The translations under genes were made by a program, and so were the position numbers. Below, one piece after another: positions 8,945 to 17,745 of a stretch of DNA of 64,000 nt (positions within the stretch are counted from its first letter, which is position 1; each line of letters opens with the position of its first letter). Source of the stretch: Actinomadura rubteroloni (GTDB taxonomy: Bacteria; Actinomycetota; Actinomycetes; Streptosporangiales; Streptosporangiaceae); assembly GCF_002911665.1 (NCBI RefSeq), contig NZ_MTBP01000002.1:744001-808000 (forward strand), in the 5' to 3' direction. Below the pieces are notes generated by a model. The model saw nothing but the letters and a program-made list of their open reading frames with translations. It made no database searches and was not told where the DNA came from.

Positions 8945-9927
8945 GCGCCGGAGTCCTCTTCGACCTCCCCGGGCCGCGCGCCCGGGCCCGCAACCGGATC
9001 ATCACGGTCGTCGCGTCCCTGCTGCTCCTCGCCCTCGTCGCCGTGTTCGTGTGGCGGATGGACGCCAAGGGGCAGTGGGCCGGGGAGCTGTGGAGCCCGT
9101 TCCTCAAAGGCGAGATCTGGCGCAACTTCATCCTGCCCGGACTCAAGAACACGCTGGGCGCGGCGGCCGTCGCGACCGTGCTCGCGCTGATCTTCGGCGC
9201 GCTGTTCGGCATCGGGCGGTTGTCGGACCACTGGTGGATCCGCGTTCCCTGCGGCGTCATCGTGGAGTTCTTCCGCGCGATGCCGCTGCTGATCCTGATC
9301 TTCCTGGCGTTCTTCCTGCCCAACAAGATCAGCCCGGCGATCGCCGAGTCGTCGTTCGGGACCCTTCAGCGGGTCCTGGTCGACAACTTCTTCTCGATCT
9401 TCGGCGTGGAGATCAACGCGGGGACGGTCACCGTCCCGGCGTTCGCCGCCGTGGTGTTCGGTCTGGTCATGTACAACGGCTCGGTGTTCGCCGAGATCGT
9501 CCGGGCCGGGATCAACGCGGTGCCGAAGGGGCAGGCCGAGGCCGGGTACGCGATCGGCCTGCGCAAGAGCGGAGTGCTGCGGCGCATCCTGCTGCCGCAG
9601 GCCGTGACGGTGATGATGCCGGCGATCGTGGCGCAGATCGTCGTCCTGCTCAAGGACACGGCGATCGGCGTGATCATCGCCTATCCGGAGCTGCTGAAGC
9701 AGGCGTTCCGCGAGATTCCGCCGAACTTCCACAACAACATCCTCCAGGCGGGGATCGTCGTCGGCGTCATCTACATCGCGCTGAACCTCGCGATCAGCCG
9801 GCTGGCGGTCTGGCTGGAGCGGCGCAGCCGCGGCAGCCACCGGACGTCCGCCAAGACGATGGGCGCGGGCGGCGCGCCGCCCGCACCGGGCATGTCCGCG
9901 ACGGGGACGACCACCGGAGCCGACTGA
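8941..9927 (+). CDS. gluD: Glutamate ABC transporter, permease subunit 2
   Basis: A 328-residue permease, larger than GluC. It has an N-terminal helix after the short GPRARARNR segment and an extended loop, followed by the HisM-type core with the EAA loop AGINAVPKGQAEAGYAIGL. A basic, low-complexity cytoplasmic tail ends the protein. ATGA overlap with gluC fixes the start. It is the last gene of the operon, and a strong terminator follows 5 nt after its stop. Confidence 0.94.
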   Translation: MSAGVLFDLPGPRARARNRIITVVASLLLLALVAVFVWRMDAKGQWAGELWSPFLKGEIWRNFILPGLKNTLGAAAVATVLALIFGALFGIGRLSDHWWIRVPCGVIVEFFRAMPLLILIFLAFFLPNKISPAIAESSFGTLQRVLVDNFFSIFGVEINAGTVTVPAFAAVVFGLVMYNGSVFAEIVRAGINAVPKGQAEAGYAIGLRKSGVLRRILLPQAVTVMMPAIVAQIVVLLKDTAIGVIIAYPELLKQAFREIPPNFHNNILQAGIVVGVIYIALNLAISRLAVWLERRSRGSHRTSAKTMGAGGAPPAPGMSATGTTTGAD

Positions 9928-9932
9928 GCCGT

Positions 9933-9963
9933 GGGGCGCCGCCGGGGAATCCGGCGGCGCCCC
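9933..9963 (+). terminator. Rho-independent-type terminator of gluABCD
   Basis: Perfect 13-bp stem (GGGGCGCCGCCGG / CCGGCGGCGCCCC) with a 5-nt GGAAT loop, followed by CCTTCGGTTTCC. Confidence 0.8.
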
Positions 9964-9980
9964 CTTCGGTTTCCGACGGC

Positions 9981-11063
9981 ATGGACGTGGACGTCGCCGT
10001 GATCGGCGCGGGACAGGCGGGCCTCTCGGCGGGTTACTTCCTGCGCCGCTCGGATCTGTCGTCGGTCGTGCTCGACCACGCGGACGGCCCCGGTGGAGCG
10101 TGGCGGCACCGCTGGCCGACGCTCACGCTCGGCCGCACGCACCACATTCACGATCTGCCGGGGATGCCGCTCGGCACACCGGACACGTCCCGGCCCGCGT
10201 CGGAGGTCGTCGCCGAGTACTTCGGCCGGTACGAGCGGGAGACGGGCCTCGACGTCCGGCGCCCGGTGGACGTCACCCAGGTCACGAGCGAACCGGACGG
10301 ACGGCTGCTGCTCGGCACGTCCGACGGCCCGTACGGCGCCCGCGCGCTGATCAACGCGACCGGGACGTGGGAGCGGCCGTTCTGGCCCTACTACCCCGGC
10401 CGCGAGACGTTCCGGGGCCGTCAGCTCCACACCGCCGACTACCGGGGGCCGGACGCGTTCGCCGGACGGCGCGTGCTCGTCGTCGGGGGCGGCGCGTCCG
10501 GCGTCCAGGCGCTGCTGGAGATCGCCGGCGTGGCCGCCGCGACGGCGTGGGTCACCCGCCGTCCGCCGGTGTGGCGGGACGGGCCGTTCGACGCCGAGGC
10601 GGGCCGCGCGTCGGTCGGCCGCGTCGCCGAACGCGTCCGCGCCGGGCTCCCGCCGGGCAGCGTCGTCGGCGCGACCGGGCTCGCGCTGACGCCCGAGGTG
10701 CGCGACGGCATCGAACGCGGCGTGCTCGTCCGGCGGCCGATGTTCGCGCGCGTCGTCCCGGACGGCGTCGTCTGGGCCGACGGCACCGCCTTCGACGCCG
10801 ACGTGATCCTGTGGGCCACCGGGTTCCGCGCCGCGCTCGACCACCTCGCTCCGCTCGGCCTGCGCGGGCCGGGCGGCGGCGTCGCGCTGGACGGCGCGCT
10901 CACCACCCGCGTGGCCGCCGACCCGCGCGTCCACCTGCTCGGGTACGGGCCGTCCGCCAGCACGATCGGGGCGAACCGGGCGGGCCGCGCGGCCGTGCGG
11001 GAGATCGCCGCCGTGCTCGGCGGGACGCGCGTGACGGGTGCGGAGATCGTCACGGGAGTCTGA
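9981..11063 (+). CDS. FAD/NAD(P)-dependent flavoprotein monooxygenase
   Basis: A 360-residue protein with two Rossmann motifs: VIGAGQAGLSAG for FAD near the N-terminus and VVGGGASGV for NAD(P)H near residue 168. Between them is FRGRQLHTADY, which fits the FxGxxxHxxxY fingerprint of class B flavin monooxygenases. A late ATGFR motif is also present. These enzymes hydroxylate or oxidise N, S or ketone centres of small molecules; the substrate here cannot be inferred. It starts 17 nt behind the gluABCD terminator and has no visible ribosome-binding site, so its expression may depend on readthrough or a weak promoter. The downstream peptidase-like gene may be cotranscribed. Confidence 0.85.
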   Translation: MDVDVAVIGAGQAGLSAGYFLRRSDLSSVVLDHADGPGGAWRHRWPTLTLGRTHHIHDLPGMPLGTPDTSRPASEVVAEYFGRYERETGLDVRRPVDVTQVTSEPDGRLLLGTSDGPYGARALINATGTWERPFWPYYPGRETFRGRQLHTADYRGPDAFAGRRVLVVGGGASGVQALLEIAGVAAATAWVTRRPPVWRDGPFDAEAGRASVGRVAERVRAGLPPGSVVGATGLALTPEVRDGIERGVLVRRPMFARVVPDGVVWADGTAFDADVILWATGFRAALDHLAPLGLRGPGGGVALDGALTTRVAADPRVHLLGYGPSASTIGANRAGRAAVREIAAVLGGTRVTGAEIVTGV

Positions 11064-11152
11064 GACCCTCCCGCTCGCGAGGCTTGTTTCTTTTGGAGGT
11101 CAACTGCCCCGTCATGGCCCCAACCGATCCCCCGATGCGGGACCATTCGCAT

Positions 11153-13105
11153 ATGACCGCTCGTGCGACCCTCCCCTACGGCTCCTGGCCCTCCCCCATC
11201 TCCGCCGCCGACGTCGCCCGCGCCCGGCTGCGCCTCAGTTTCCCCACCGTTTCGGGTCCCCGCGTGTGGTGGCAGGAGACCCGTCCCGCCGAGGGCGGCC
11301 GGACCACGGTCATGCATCTGGCCGAGGACGGCCGTCCGGTCGAACTCCTGCCCGCTCCGTGGAACGCCTGCACGCGCGTCCACGAATACGGTGGCCGTTC
11401 TTATCTGCCGATCGCCTCCGAATCAGGCCATTCCCTCGTCTTCTCGCACGCGGACGACCAGCGGTTGCGCCTGCTCGGCCCCGGCGACGCCGAACCGCGC
11501 CCGTTGACGCCCGAACCGGCGCGTCCGGCCGGCCTGCGCTACGCCGACTATGTGCTGTCTCCCGATGAGACCGAGATCTGGTGCGTCTGCGAGGGCCACA
11601 CGCCCGACGGGATCCGGCGCGCGATCGTCGCGGTGCCGCTGGACGGTTCCGCCGCCGAGAACCCCGGCGCGATCCGCGAACTCGTGACCGGCCCGCACTT
11701 CTTCGCGTCGCCGACGCCGTCGCCGGGCGGCGGGCACCTCGCCTGGGTGCAGTGGAGCCACCCCCGGATGCCGTGGGACGGCACCGAGGTCCGCGTCGCC
11801 GCCATCGAGGACGGCAAGGCCGTCACGCCGCGCACCGTGAAGGGCGGCCTCACCGAGTCGGCGCTCGCGCCGGTGTGGGCGAGCGACCAGGCGCTCTACG
11901 TCGTGTCGGACTGGCCCGGCTGGTGGAACGTCTACCAGGTCGGCCTGTACGGGGAGTCGCCGCAGGCGCTCTACCCGGCCGAGGAGGAGTTCGCCGACGC
12001 GCCCTGGCAGCTCGGCGGGATGCCGTACGCGCTGCTCGCCGACGGGCGGCTCGCCGTCCTGCACGGCGAGGGCGACCAGCGGCTCGGCCTGTACGACCCC
12101 GACACGCTCGACCTCGAAGACCTCGACCTCGGGTACGACGACTGGGCGATGTCGTTGTCGGCGTCGGGGACCACGGTCGTCGGGATCGGCGGCGGGCCGG
12201 GGATCGCGACGTCGCTCGTCCGCGTCGACACCGCGACCGGGACGGCCGAGGTGCTGCGCACCGAGCTGGACGAGCTGCCCGACGCGGCCTACCTGCCCCC
12301 GCCGCGCGAGGATCGCCTCGACGGGACATTCGGCCGCGCCGTCCACGCCTACGTCTACGAGCCCGCCAACCCCGCCGTCGACGGGCCGCCGGACGAGCGT
12401 CCGCCGTACGTCGTGTTCGTGCACGACGGGCCGGCGCGGCGCGCGTCGCGGCGGCTCGACCTCGCCCGCGCCTACTTCACGAGCCGCGGCATCGGCGTCG
12501 TGGACGTCAACTACGGCGGCTCGACCGGCCACGGCCGCACCTACCGGGAGCGCACCCGGCGCCAATGGGGCGTCGTGGACGTCGAGGACGCCGTCTCCGC
12601 CGCACGCGCCCTCGCCGACGCCGGGTTCGCCGACCCGGGCCGCCTCGCGATCCGCGGGTCGGGCTGGACGGCGCTCGCCGCCGCGACCGCCACCGACGTC
12701 TTCAAGGCCGCGACCGCCTACGCCGGCGTCGGCGACCCGAAGGACCTCGCCGCGACGACGCACGACTTCGAGTCCCAGTACCTGTTCGGGCTGATCGGGC
12801 CGCTGCCGGGGTTCGAGCGGGCCTACGACGAGCGGTCGCCGCTGCAGCGCGTCGAGTCGAACGCGTGCCCGATCCTGCTGCTGCACGGCCTGGACGACCC
12901 GGTCGTGCCGGCCGCCCAGTCCGAGAAGTTCGCCGAGGCCCTGGCCGACAAGAAGGTACGCCATGCCCGCCTGACGTTCGCGGACGAGAGCCACGTCTTC
13001 CAGCGCGAGGAGACCGTCCGGGCCGCCCTGGAGGCCGAGCTGTCCTTCTACGGGCAGACGCTCGGCTTCGAGCCCCGCGACGTCCCCGCCCTGGACCTGG
13101 GCTGA
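11153..13105 (+). CDS. S9-family prolyl oligopeptidase homologue with altered catalytic motifs
   Basis: A 650-residue protein: N-terminal beta-propeller (about residues 30-390), then an alpha/beta-hydrolase domain. Overall similarity to actinobacterial S9 peptidases is high to the end. Active enzymes of this group usually have HGGP, GGSAGG and EGHGF. Here they read HDGP (His near residue 424), RGSGWT (Ser near 503) and ESHVF (His near 614); the Asp motif LDDPVVP is intact. Loss of the GxSxG elbow and of the oxyanion Gly suggests little or no peptidase activity. ATG 11153 matches the family start. ATG 11114, 14 nt after GGAGG at 11095-11099, is an alternative that would add 13 residues. Confidence 0.88.
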   Translation: MTARATLPYGSWPSPISAADVARARLRLSFPTVSGPRVWWQETRPAEGGRTTVMHLAEDGRPVELLPAPWNACTRVHEYGGRSYLPIASESGHSLVFSHADDQRLRLLGPGDAEPRPLTPEPARPAGLRYADYVLSPDETEIWCVCEGHTPDGIRRAIVAVPLDGSAAENPGAIRELVTGPHFFASPTPSPGGGHLAWVQWSHPRMPWDGTEVRVAAIEDGKAVTPRTVKGGLTESALAPVWASDQALYVVSDWPGWWNVYQVGLYGESPQALYPAEEEFADAPWQLGGMPYALLADGRLAVLHGEGDQRLGLYDPDTLDLEDLDLGYDDWAMSLSASGTTVVGIGGGPGIATSLVRVDTATGTAEVLRTELDELPDAAYLPPPREDRLDGTFGRAVHAYVYEPANPAVDGPPDERPPYVVFVHDGPARRASRRLDLARAYFTSRGIGVVDVNYGGSTGHGRTYRERTRRQWGVVDVEDAVSAARALADAGFADPGRLAIRGSGWTALAAATATDVFKAATAYAGVGDPKDLAATTHDFESQYLFGLIGPLPGFERAYDERSPLQRVESNACPILLLHGLDDPVVPAAQSEKFAEALADKKVRHARLTFADESHVFQREETVRAALEAELSFYGQTLGFEPRDVPALDLG

Positions 13106-13556
13106 CGCCCGAGGGCATCGACTCCCGGCCCCGCCGCCCCACCCGGGACCGGCGCCGACCGCCCGCCACGAGCACACGCGCGGGCCCGGCGCCCTCCGAA
13201 CAGTGCGCAGCTCGCCGGTCAGACCGCCACGCGCACGCGCGCGGCTTCGGTGACGTAGGACTTGTCGCGGCGCAGCGCGAACGGCCGCCACGCGCACGCG
13301 CGCGGCTTCGGTCGCCCCCGGCCACGCGCCGCCCCGCCACCGCCACGCGCACGCGCGCGGGCCCGGCGATCCACCGCCGACCTGCCCACCGCACGCAGCG
13401 CACTCCCCGGCGGCGGAGTCCGCACGCGAGCGACGCCCGGCCTCGGACGCCGTCGGCAGCGGAACCCGGCGCGTCCGGCCGACACCGTCCGCCTGCGCTT
13501 CCGCCCAGGCGCGGACCGGTCGCCGACGAGGCACCCGAGGGCGCTCCCGCGCGCGG
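13106..13556. repeat. Gene-free convergent region with direct repeats rich in alternating CG/CA
   Basis: 451 bp between the stops of the S9 homologue and recX. Two identical 28-bp copies (13224-13251 and 13285-13312) consist of CCGCCACGCGCACGCGCG followed by CGGCTTCGGT. A third copy of the first 21 bp is at 13340-13360, and a weaker relative is near 13161-13188. The core is alternating purine-pyrimidine and therefore Z-DNA-prone. No convincing gene was found inside; the open frames on both strands follow from the base composition. The copies are too few and unevenly spaced to be CRISPR. Confidence 0.7.
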
Positions 13557-15257
13557 TCAGTCGAGGTGGTCGAGGCCCTCGGGCACGTCCGTCCCCTCGG
13601 CTTCGAGCGCCTCGCGGACGACGCGGTAGGCCGTCCCCGGCGGATACCCCTTGCGGGCGAGCATCCCGACGAGACGCCGGGTGCGCTTCACGGGGTCGAC
13701 GTCGCGGGTCGTCCTGAGCTTGCGGTCGACCAGGGCACGGGCCGTGCGCGCCTCCTCGTCCGGATCCAGCTCCTCGACGGCCTCCCCGACGGTCTCGGAG
13801 TCGACGCCGCGCCGCCTCAGCTCCGCCGCCAGCGCCCGGCGGGCGAGCCCCCGCCCCGCGTGCCGCGAGCGCACCCACGCCTGCGCGAACGCCTTGTCGT
13901 CGATCAGCCCGACATCGGTGAACCGCCCGAGAACACCCTCGGCCACGTCGTCCTCGACGTCCTTGCGCCGCAACGCGTCGGCAAGCTGCGCACGGGTACG
14001 CGGCGCGGCAGCGAGCAACCGCAAACAGATCTCACGCGCCCGAGCCTCCGGATCAGCCGGCTTAGCCCGCGCCGCCCCCCGACCCTCAGCATCACTCCCA
14101 CCCTGCCGCTCACTCTCACGCGAAGACGCGTCGCCATCCCACCCGCCACCACGCCGACCCCCAGCACCACGCCGACGCCCGGCACCACCGCGACCCCCCG
14201 CACCACCCCGCGACCCGGCATCGCTCTGCGCCCCGGCACCGCCCGACGGCTCAGCGTCGCGGCCCGTCCCAGCGGCGCCCTGCGACCCGGCATCGCGCTG
14301 TGGACCGGTATCGCTCTGCGATCCGGGATCGTCCGGCGGCTCAGTGTCGTGACGCGTTTCAGCGGCGCTCTGGGACGCGGTAGCGCGCTGTGGGCTTGGG
14401 GCGCGCTGGCGTCCGGCGGCGCGTGGGGGCGTGCGCTCGTTCTGGTCTTGGGGCTCGCCGTCGGGACGGTCCGTGGGCGGAGTTCGGCGTTCGGGTTCGA
14501 CGTGGCCAGCGGCTTCGGGGCGGCCCCTCGACTCGTCCGGGTCACCGGTCTCGCTTCCGGCCGGGCCTCGCGTCCGGTCGTCGTCCCCGGCGTTCCGCCG
14601 CGCGGACGATGTGCGCCGTTCTCCTGAACGCTTCTGTGTTCCGCTGCGGCGCGTGCGTGCGCCCGTGCCGAATGAGGCGCCGCCGCGCGGCGCCAGATGA
14701 CCGAACGGATTGTCCGGGCCGCCGCGCCGCCGGGCTTCTTCCTCCGCGGACCGGAGATGCTCGAACGGCCCCCCGCCCGCCCGGTCCGCCGCCGTGCCGG
14801 GCGCCACGGGAGACGACGCCTCGGCGTCCGTCTCCGGGGGCGCGGATGACCCGTCCCCTTCGGGTGCGGTCGTCCCGCCCGCGCCGGTCAGGTGCGCGAA
14901 CGGACTCGCGGACGGGTCCGGACGTTCACCGGCTGGCTTCGCCAGATGCGCGAAGGGCGACTCGCCGCCCGCCCCCGGACGCGACGGAGGCGCCAGATGG
15001 CCGAACGGGTTCTCCACGGGGCGCGGGCCGCGACCGAGATCGGCGAACGGGCTTCCGCCCGCCGGGCTCCATTCCGCGACCGTGTCCCCCGCGCCCTCCG
15101 CGTCCCCCGCGTCCTCTGTGTCCCCGTAGCTCGGGTCCTGCGAACGTGCGTCCGCCGCGTCCGGCGGTTCCGAGCCCGTGTTCGTTGCGGACGCGTTCTC
15201 GGTGAGCCGGACCTTGCGGGTCGGGTCGTCGGGGACGGGTGGTTCGTCGGTCGTCAT
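13557..15257 (-). CDS. recX: RecX regulatory protein with a ~400-residue N-terminal extension
   Basis: RecX binds RecA filaments and limits their activity. The C-terminal ~160 residues (from REICLRLLAAAPRTRAQL) are a normal RecX three-helix-repeat domain. Ordinary RecX is 150-200 residues, whereas this protein has 566. The extension is low-complexity and acidic. It contains six copies of [SNG]PFx[HD]L: residues 69-74, 83-88, 100-105, 118-123, 163-168 and 183-188. A Q/S/T-rich stretch and an RGG-like basic segment (RGGAGGRGGAGRRRGAGGRR) follow. No internal start close to the RecX domain is needed, because the frame is uninterrupted from the ATG. It lies 150 nt downstream of recA, the usual position. 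Confidence 0.9.
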   Translation of the reverse strand: MTTDEPPVPDDPTRKVRLTENASATNTGSEPPDAADARSQDPSYGDTEDAGDAEGAGDTVAEWSPAGGSPFADLGRGPRPVENPFGHLAPPSRPGAGGESPFAHLAKPAGERPDPSASPFAHLTGAGGTTAPEGDGSSAPPETDAEASSPVAPGTAADRAGGGPFEHLRSAEEEARRRGGPDNPFGHLAPRGGASFGTGARTRRSGTQKRSGERRTSSARRNAGDDDRTRGPAGSETGDPDESRGRPEAAGHVEPERRTPPTDRPDGEPQDQNERTPPRAAGRQRAPSPQRATASQSAAETRHDTEPPDDPGSQSDTGPQRDAGSQGAAGTGRDAEPSGGAGAQSDAGSRGGAGGRGGAGRRRGAGGRRGGGWDGDASSRESERQGGSDAEGRGAARAKPADPEARAREICLRLLAAAPRTRAQLADALRRKDVEDDVAEGVLGRFTDVGLIDDKAFAQAWVRSRHAGRGLARRALAAELRRRGVDSETVGEAVEELDPDEEARTARALVDRKLRTTRDVDPVKRTRRLVGMLARKGYPPGTAYRVVREALEAEGTDVPEGLDHLD

Positions 15258-15406
15258 GGGCGTGTCCCGGGGACGTCGTGAGCGGCGGCGCCATCGGGGA
15301 AGGTCCGGCCGCCGCCGAGGCGGGACCGGGAAGGGCGCCGCCGCCCCGCATCAGGGATCATCGCTCAGCCGACCGTCGGACGTCACCCTTCTCGGCGGAT
15401 CGGGCG

Positions 15407-16558
15407 TCAGGATTCGGCCGGGGCAGCCGTGGCCGCAGGGGCGGCCGTGGCAGCCGGGGCGGCCTTGGCGGTGCGGCCCTTGCGGCCCGTGGCGGGCGCC
15501 GGGACGGCCGGGGCGTCGACCGGCTTGGCGGCCTCGGTGGTCTCCGCCGCCTCCTTGTCGACCTTGGGCCCGATGCCCAGCTTCTCCTTGATCCGCTTCT
15601 CGATCCCGTCGGCCATGTCCGGGTTGGCCTTCAGGAAGTTGCGGGCGTTCTCCTTGCCCTGGCCGAGCTGGTCGCCGTCGCAGGTGTACCAGGCGCCCGA
15701 CTTGCGGACGAAGCCGTGCTCGACGCCGAGGTCGATCAGGCCGCCCTCGCGGGAGATGCCCTGGCCGTAGAGCAGGTCGAAGTCGGCGACCCGGAACGGC
15801 GGCGCCATCTTGTTCTTCACGACCTTCACCCGGACGCGGTTGCCGACCGCCTCGGTGCCGTCCTTGAGCGTCTCGATGCGGCGCACGTCCAGCCGGACGG
15901 AGGCGTAGAACTTCAGCGCCTTGCCGCCGGTCGTGGTCTCGGGCGAGCCGAACATCACGCCGACCTTCTCGCGGAGCTGGTTGATGAAGATCACGGTGGT
16001 GCGGGTCTGGTTGATCGCGCCGGTCAGCTTGCGGAGCGCCTGCGACATCAGCCGGGCCTGGAGGCCGACGTGGCTGTCGCCCATCTCGCCCTCGATCTCG
16101 GCGCGGGGGACGAGCGCCGCGACCGAGTCGATGACGACGATGTCGATCGAGCCGGAGCGGATCAGCATGTCCGTGATCTCCAGCGCCTGCTCGCCCGTGT
16201 CGGGCTGGGAGACCAGCAGGGCGTCGATGTCGACGCCGAGCTTGCCGGCGTACTCGGGGTCCAGGGCGTGCTCGGCGTCCACGAACGCCGCGATGCCGCC
16301 CTTGCGCTGGACGCTCGCGACCGCGTGCAGGGCGATGGACGTCTTGCCGGAGCCCTCCGGCCCGTAGACCTCCACCACGCGCCCGCGCGGCAGGCCGCCG
16401 ATGCCGAGCGCGATGTCGAGGGAGATCGCGCCGGTCGGGATGACCTCCACCGGGGCGCGCGTCTCCTGGCCCATCCGCATGACCGAGCCCTTGCCGAACT
16501 GCCGCTCGATCTGGGCGAGGGCGGTTTCGAGAGCCTTCTCCCGGTCGTTCGCTGCCAT
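15407..16558 (-). CDS. recA: Recombinase RecA
   Basis: The central recombinase and SOS coprotease; it forms ATP-dependent filaments on single-stranded DNA. Walker A GPEGSGKT is at residues 66-73, preceded by the MAW-type [15 protein letters not shown]. Walker B is [12 protein letters not shown], and the L2 region contains NQ(L)REK and [12 protein letters not shown] 16558 gives 383 residues and has AAGGGG five bases upstream. The frame stays open upstream, but that part overlaps the promoter elements. The C-terminal tail (about 45 residues) is Ala/Pro/Thr-rich, longer than average. Control elements are the RecA-NDp-type promoter at 16631-16654 and the LexA box at 16709-16720. Confidence 0.98.
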   Translation of the reverse strand: MAANDREKALETALAQIERQFGKGSVMRMGQETRAPVEVIPTGAISLDIALGIGGLPRGRVVEVYGPEGSGKTSIALHAVASVQRKGGIAAFVDAEHALDPEYAGKLGVDIDALLVSQPDTGEQALEITDMLIRSGSIDIVVIDSVAALVPRAEIEGEMGDSHVGLQARLMSQALRKLTGAINQTRTTVIFINQLREKVGVMFGSPETTTGGKALKFYASVRLDVRRIETLKDGTEAVGNRVRVKVVKNKMAPPFRVADFDLLYGQGISREGGLIDLGVEHGFVRKSGAWYTCDGDQLGQGKENARNFLKANPDMADGIEKRIKEKLGIGPKVDKEAAETTEAAKPVDAPAVPAPATGRKGRTAKAAPAATAAPAATAAPAES

Positions 16559-16630
16559 GTCTGCCCCTTCGTCTGTTGCTGTCGCCGGCCCGGTGGCTCT
16601 CGCCCCGCCCGTGGCGGCGGTGTCGGAGGC

Positions 16631-16654
16631 GACGTTACGAGGAGCCGCCGACAG
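16631..16654 (-). promoter_or_regulatory. RecA-NDp (PafBC-type) promoter of recA
   Basis: On the minus strand CTGTCGGCGGC, then 6 nt, then TAACGT. This matches the LexA-independent mycobacterial promoter TTGTCrGTGGC-N6-TAGGGT at most conserved positions (consensus from memory). Transcription would start about 67 nt before the recA ATG. Confidence 0.7.
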
Positions 16655-16708
16655 TTTCGAGTCGGCGGGGCGGTTGTGGATAACGTCGCGCGCCGCGACC
16701 AGCGTACC

Positions 16709-16720
16709 GAACATTCGTTC
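16709..16720. promoter_or_regulatory. LexA (SOS) box
   Basis: GAACATTCGTTC is a perfect GAAC-N4-GTTC site. With its flanks (16708-16721) it forms a 14-bp palindrome. It lies 150 nt upstream of recA and 104 nt upstream of the divergent ATP-grasp gene, so it could affect both. Confidence 0.8.
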
Positions 16721-16824
16721 GATCATGGCCGCGTGTACTGATTCACCCGGGAATCTCCGTGCATCAGGCGGTCCGACGCCGTACGCTGGCGCAGTCCTGC
16801 GCGGTCCCCGGAGGGTTCCGAAAC

Positions 16825-17685
16825 ATGACGCTGACCGTCCTCTTCTGCGGCGATCCGCTCCGCCCCCGGCTCGTCGACCGGCACTTCGCCCGCGAGGCCG
16901 GCGCCGTCCGGGACCACTACGGCGAGATCGCCCTCATCGACCACGACGCGCTCGTCCGGGGCGACGCCACGGCCGCCGTCCGCGCGGTGCCGCGCGACCT
17001 CGGTCCGGCCTGGTACCGAGGCTGGATGCTGACGGGCGACGCGTACGCCGCCCTGGCCGAGGCCCTGCGCGGACGCGGGACGACCCTGCTCACCCACCCC
17101 GACGACTACCGGCGCGCGCACGAGCTGCCGGGCTGGCACGACACGTTCGCGGGCATCACCCCGGCCAGCGTGTGGCGTCCGCTGTCCCCCGGCGGCGACG
17201 TCGGCGACCTGACGGACCTGGTGCGTCCCCTGCGCCCCGGGCCGGCGGTCGTGAAGGACTACGTCAAGTCCCGCAAGCACGAATGGGAGGCGGCCTGCTT
17301 CGTCCCGGAGGTGAAGGACGCCGCGGCGCTGCGCGCGGTGGTGGCCGAGATGGTCGCGCTGCAGGACGAGTTCCTCGCGGGCGGCGTCGTCGTGCGCGAG
17401 TTCGAGGAGTTCGACGGGGCGGGCGAGTCGCGCGTGTGGTGGGTGGACGGCGAGCCCGTGCTCGTGGGGCCGCATCCCGACAGTCCCGGAGTCGAACCCG
17501 AGCCGGACCTGATGGACGTGGCGCCCGCCGTCCGGGCGCTCGGCTGCCGGTTCATCACCACCGACCTGGCGCAGCGCCGGGACGGTGCGTGGCGGGTCGT
17601 GGAGGTCGGCGACGGCCAGGTCAGCGATCTGCCGGAGACGGTCGATCCGATGGATCTGTACGCTCATCTGCCCGTACCGGAGTGA
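16825..17685 (+). CDS. ATP-grasp domain protein (DUF4343/R2K type), 286 aa
   Basis: The C-terminal half has the layout of DUF4343 ATP-grasp proteins: [23 protein letters not shown] (a lysine-bearing nucleotide-binding strand), then VVREFEEF, then the metal-binding [13 protein letters not shown] near the end. ATP-grasp enzymes join a carboxylate to an amine or thiol through an acyl phosphate; the substrates here are unknown. GGAGG near 16810 supports the ATG at 16825. It is divergent from recA, and the LexA box lies in the shared upstream region. A second, unrelated-looking ATP-grasp gene and a lipoprotein gene follow on the same strand, after a small hairpin. Confidence 0.8.
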   Translation: MTLTVLFCGDPLRPRLVDRHFAREAGAVRDHYGEIALIDHDALVRGDATAAVRAVPRDLGPAWYRGWMLTGDAYAALAEALRGRGTTLLTHPDDYRRAHELPGWHDTFAGITPASVWRPLSPGGDVGDLTDLVRPLRPGPAVVKDYVKSRKHEWEAACFVPEVKDAAALRAVVAEMVALQDEFLAGGVVVREFEEFDGAGESRVWWVDGEPVLVGPHPDSPGVEPEPDLMDVAPAVRALGCRFITTDLAQRRDGAWRVVEVGDGQVSDLPETVDPMDLYAHLPVPE

Positions 17686-17691
17686 ACCGGA

Positions 17692-17708
17692 ACGGGGTCC
17701 GGCCCCGT
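17692..17708 (+). terminator. Small hairpin after the DUF4343 gene
   Basis: 6-bp stem ACGGGG / CCCCGT around a 5-nt loop, 6 nt after the stop codon. It could partly separate the first gene from the lipoprotein/ligase pair, but it is short. Confidence 0.35.
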
Positions 17709-17745
17709 CGAAGGGACCACGTCCCCTCGCAGTAAGGAACGTCCG

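Noticed and set aside
13224..13360. Direct repeats as a CRISPR array
   Set aside because: Only two or three copies, unequal spacing, internal alternating CG sequence and no cas genes.
16559..16726. Longer recA start at 16726
   Set aside because: It would cover the LexA box and promoter; ATG 16558 matches all RecA proteins and has a ribosome-binding site.
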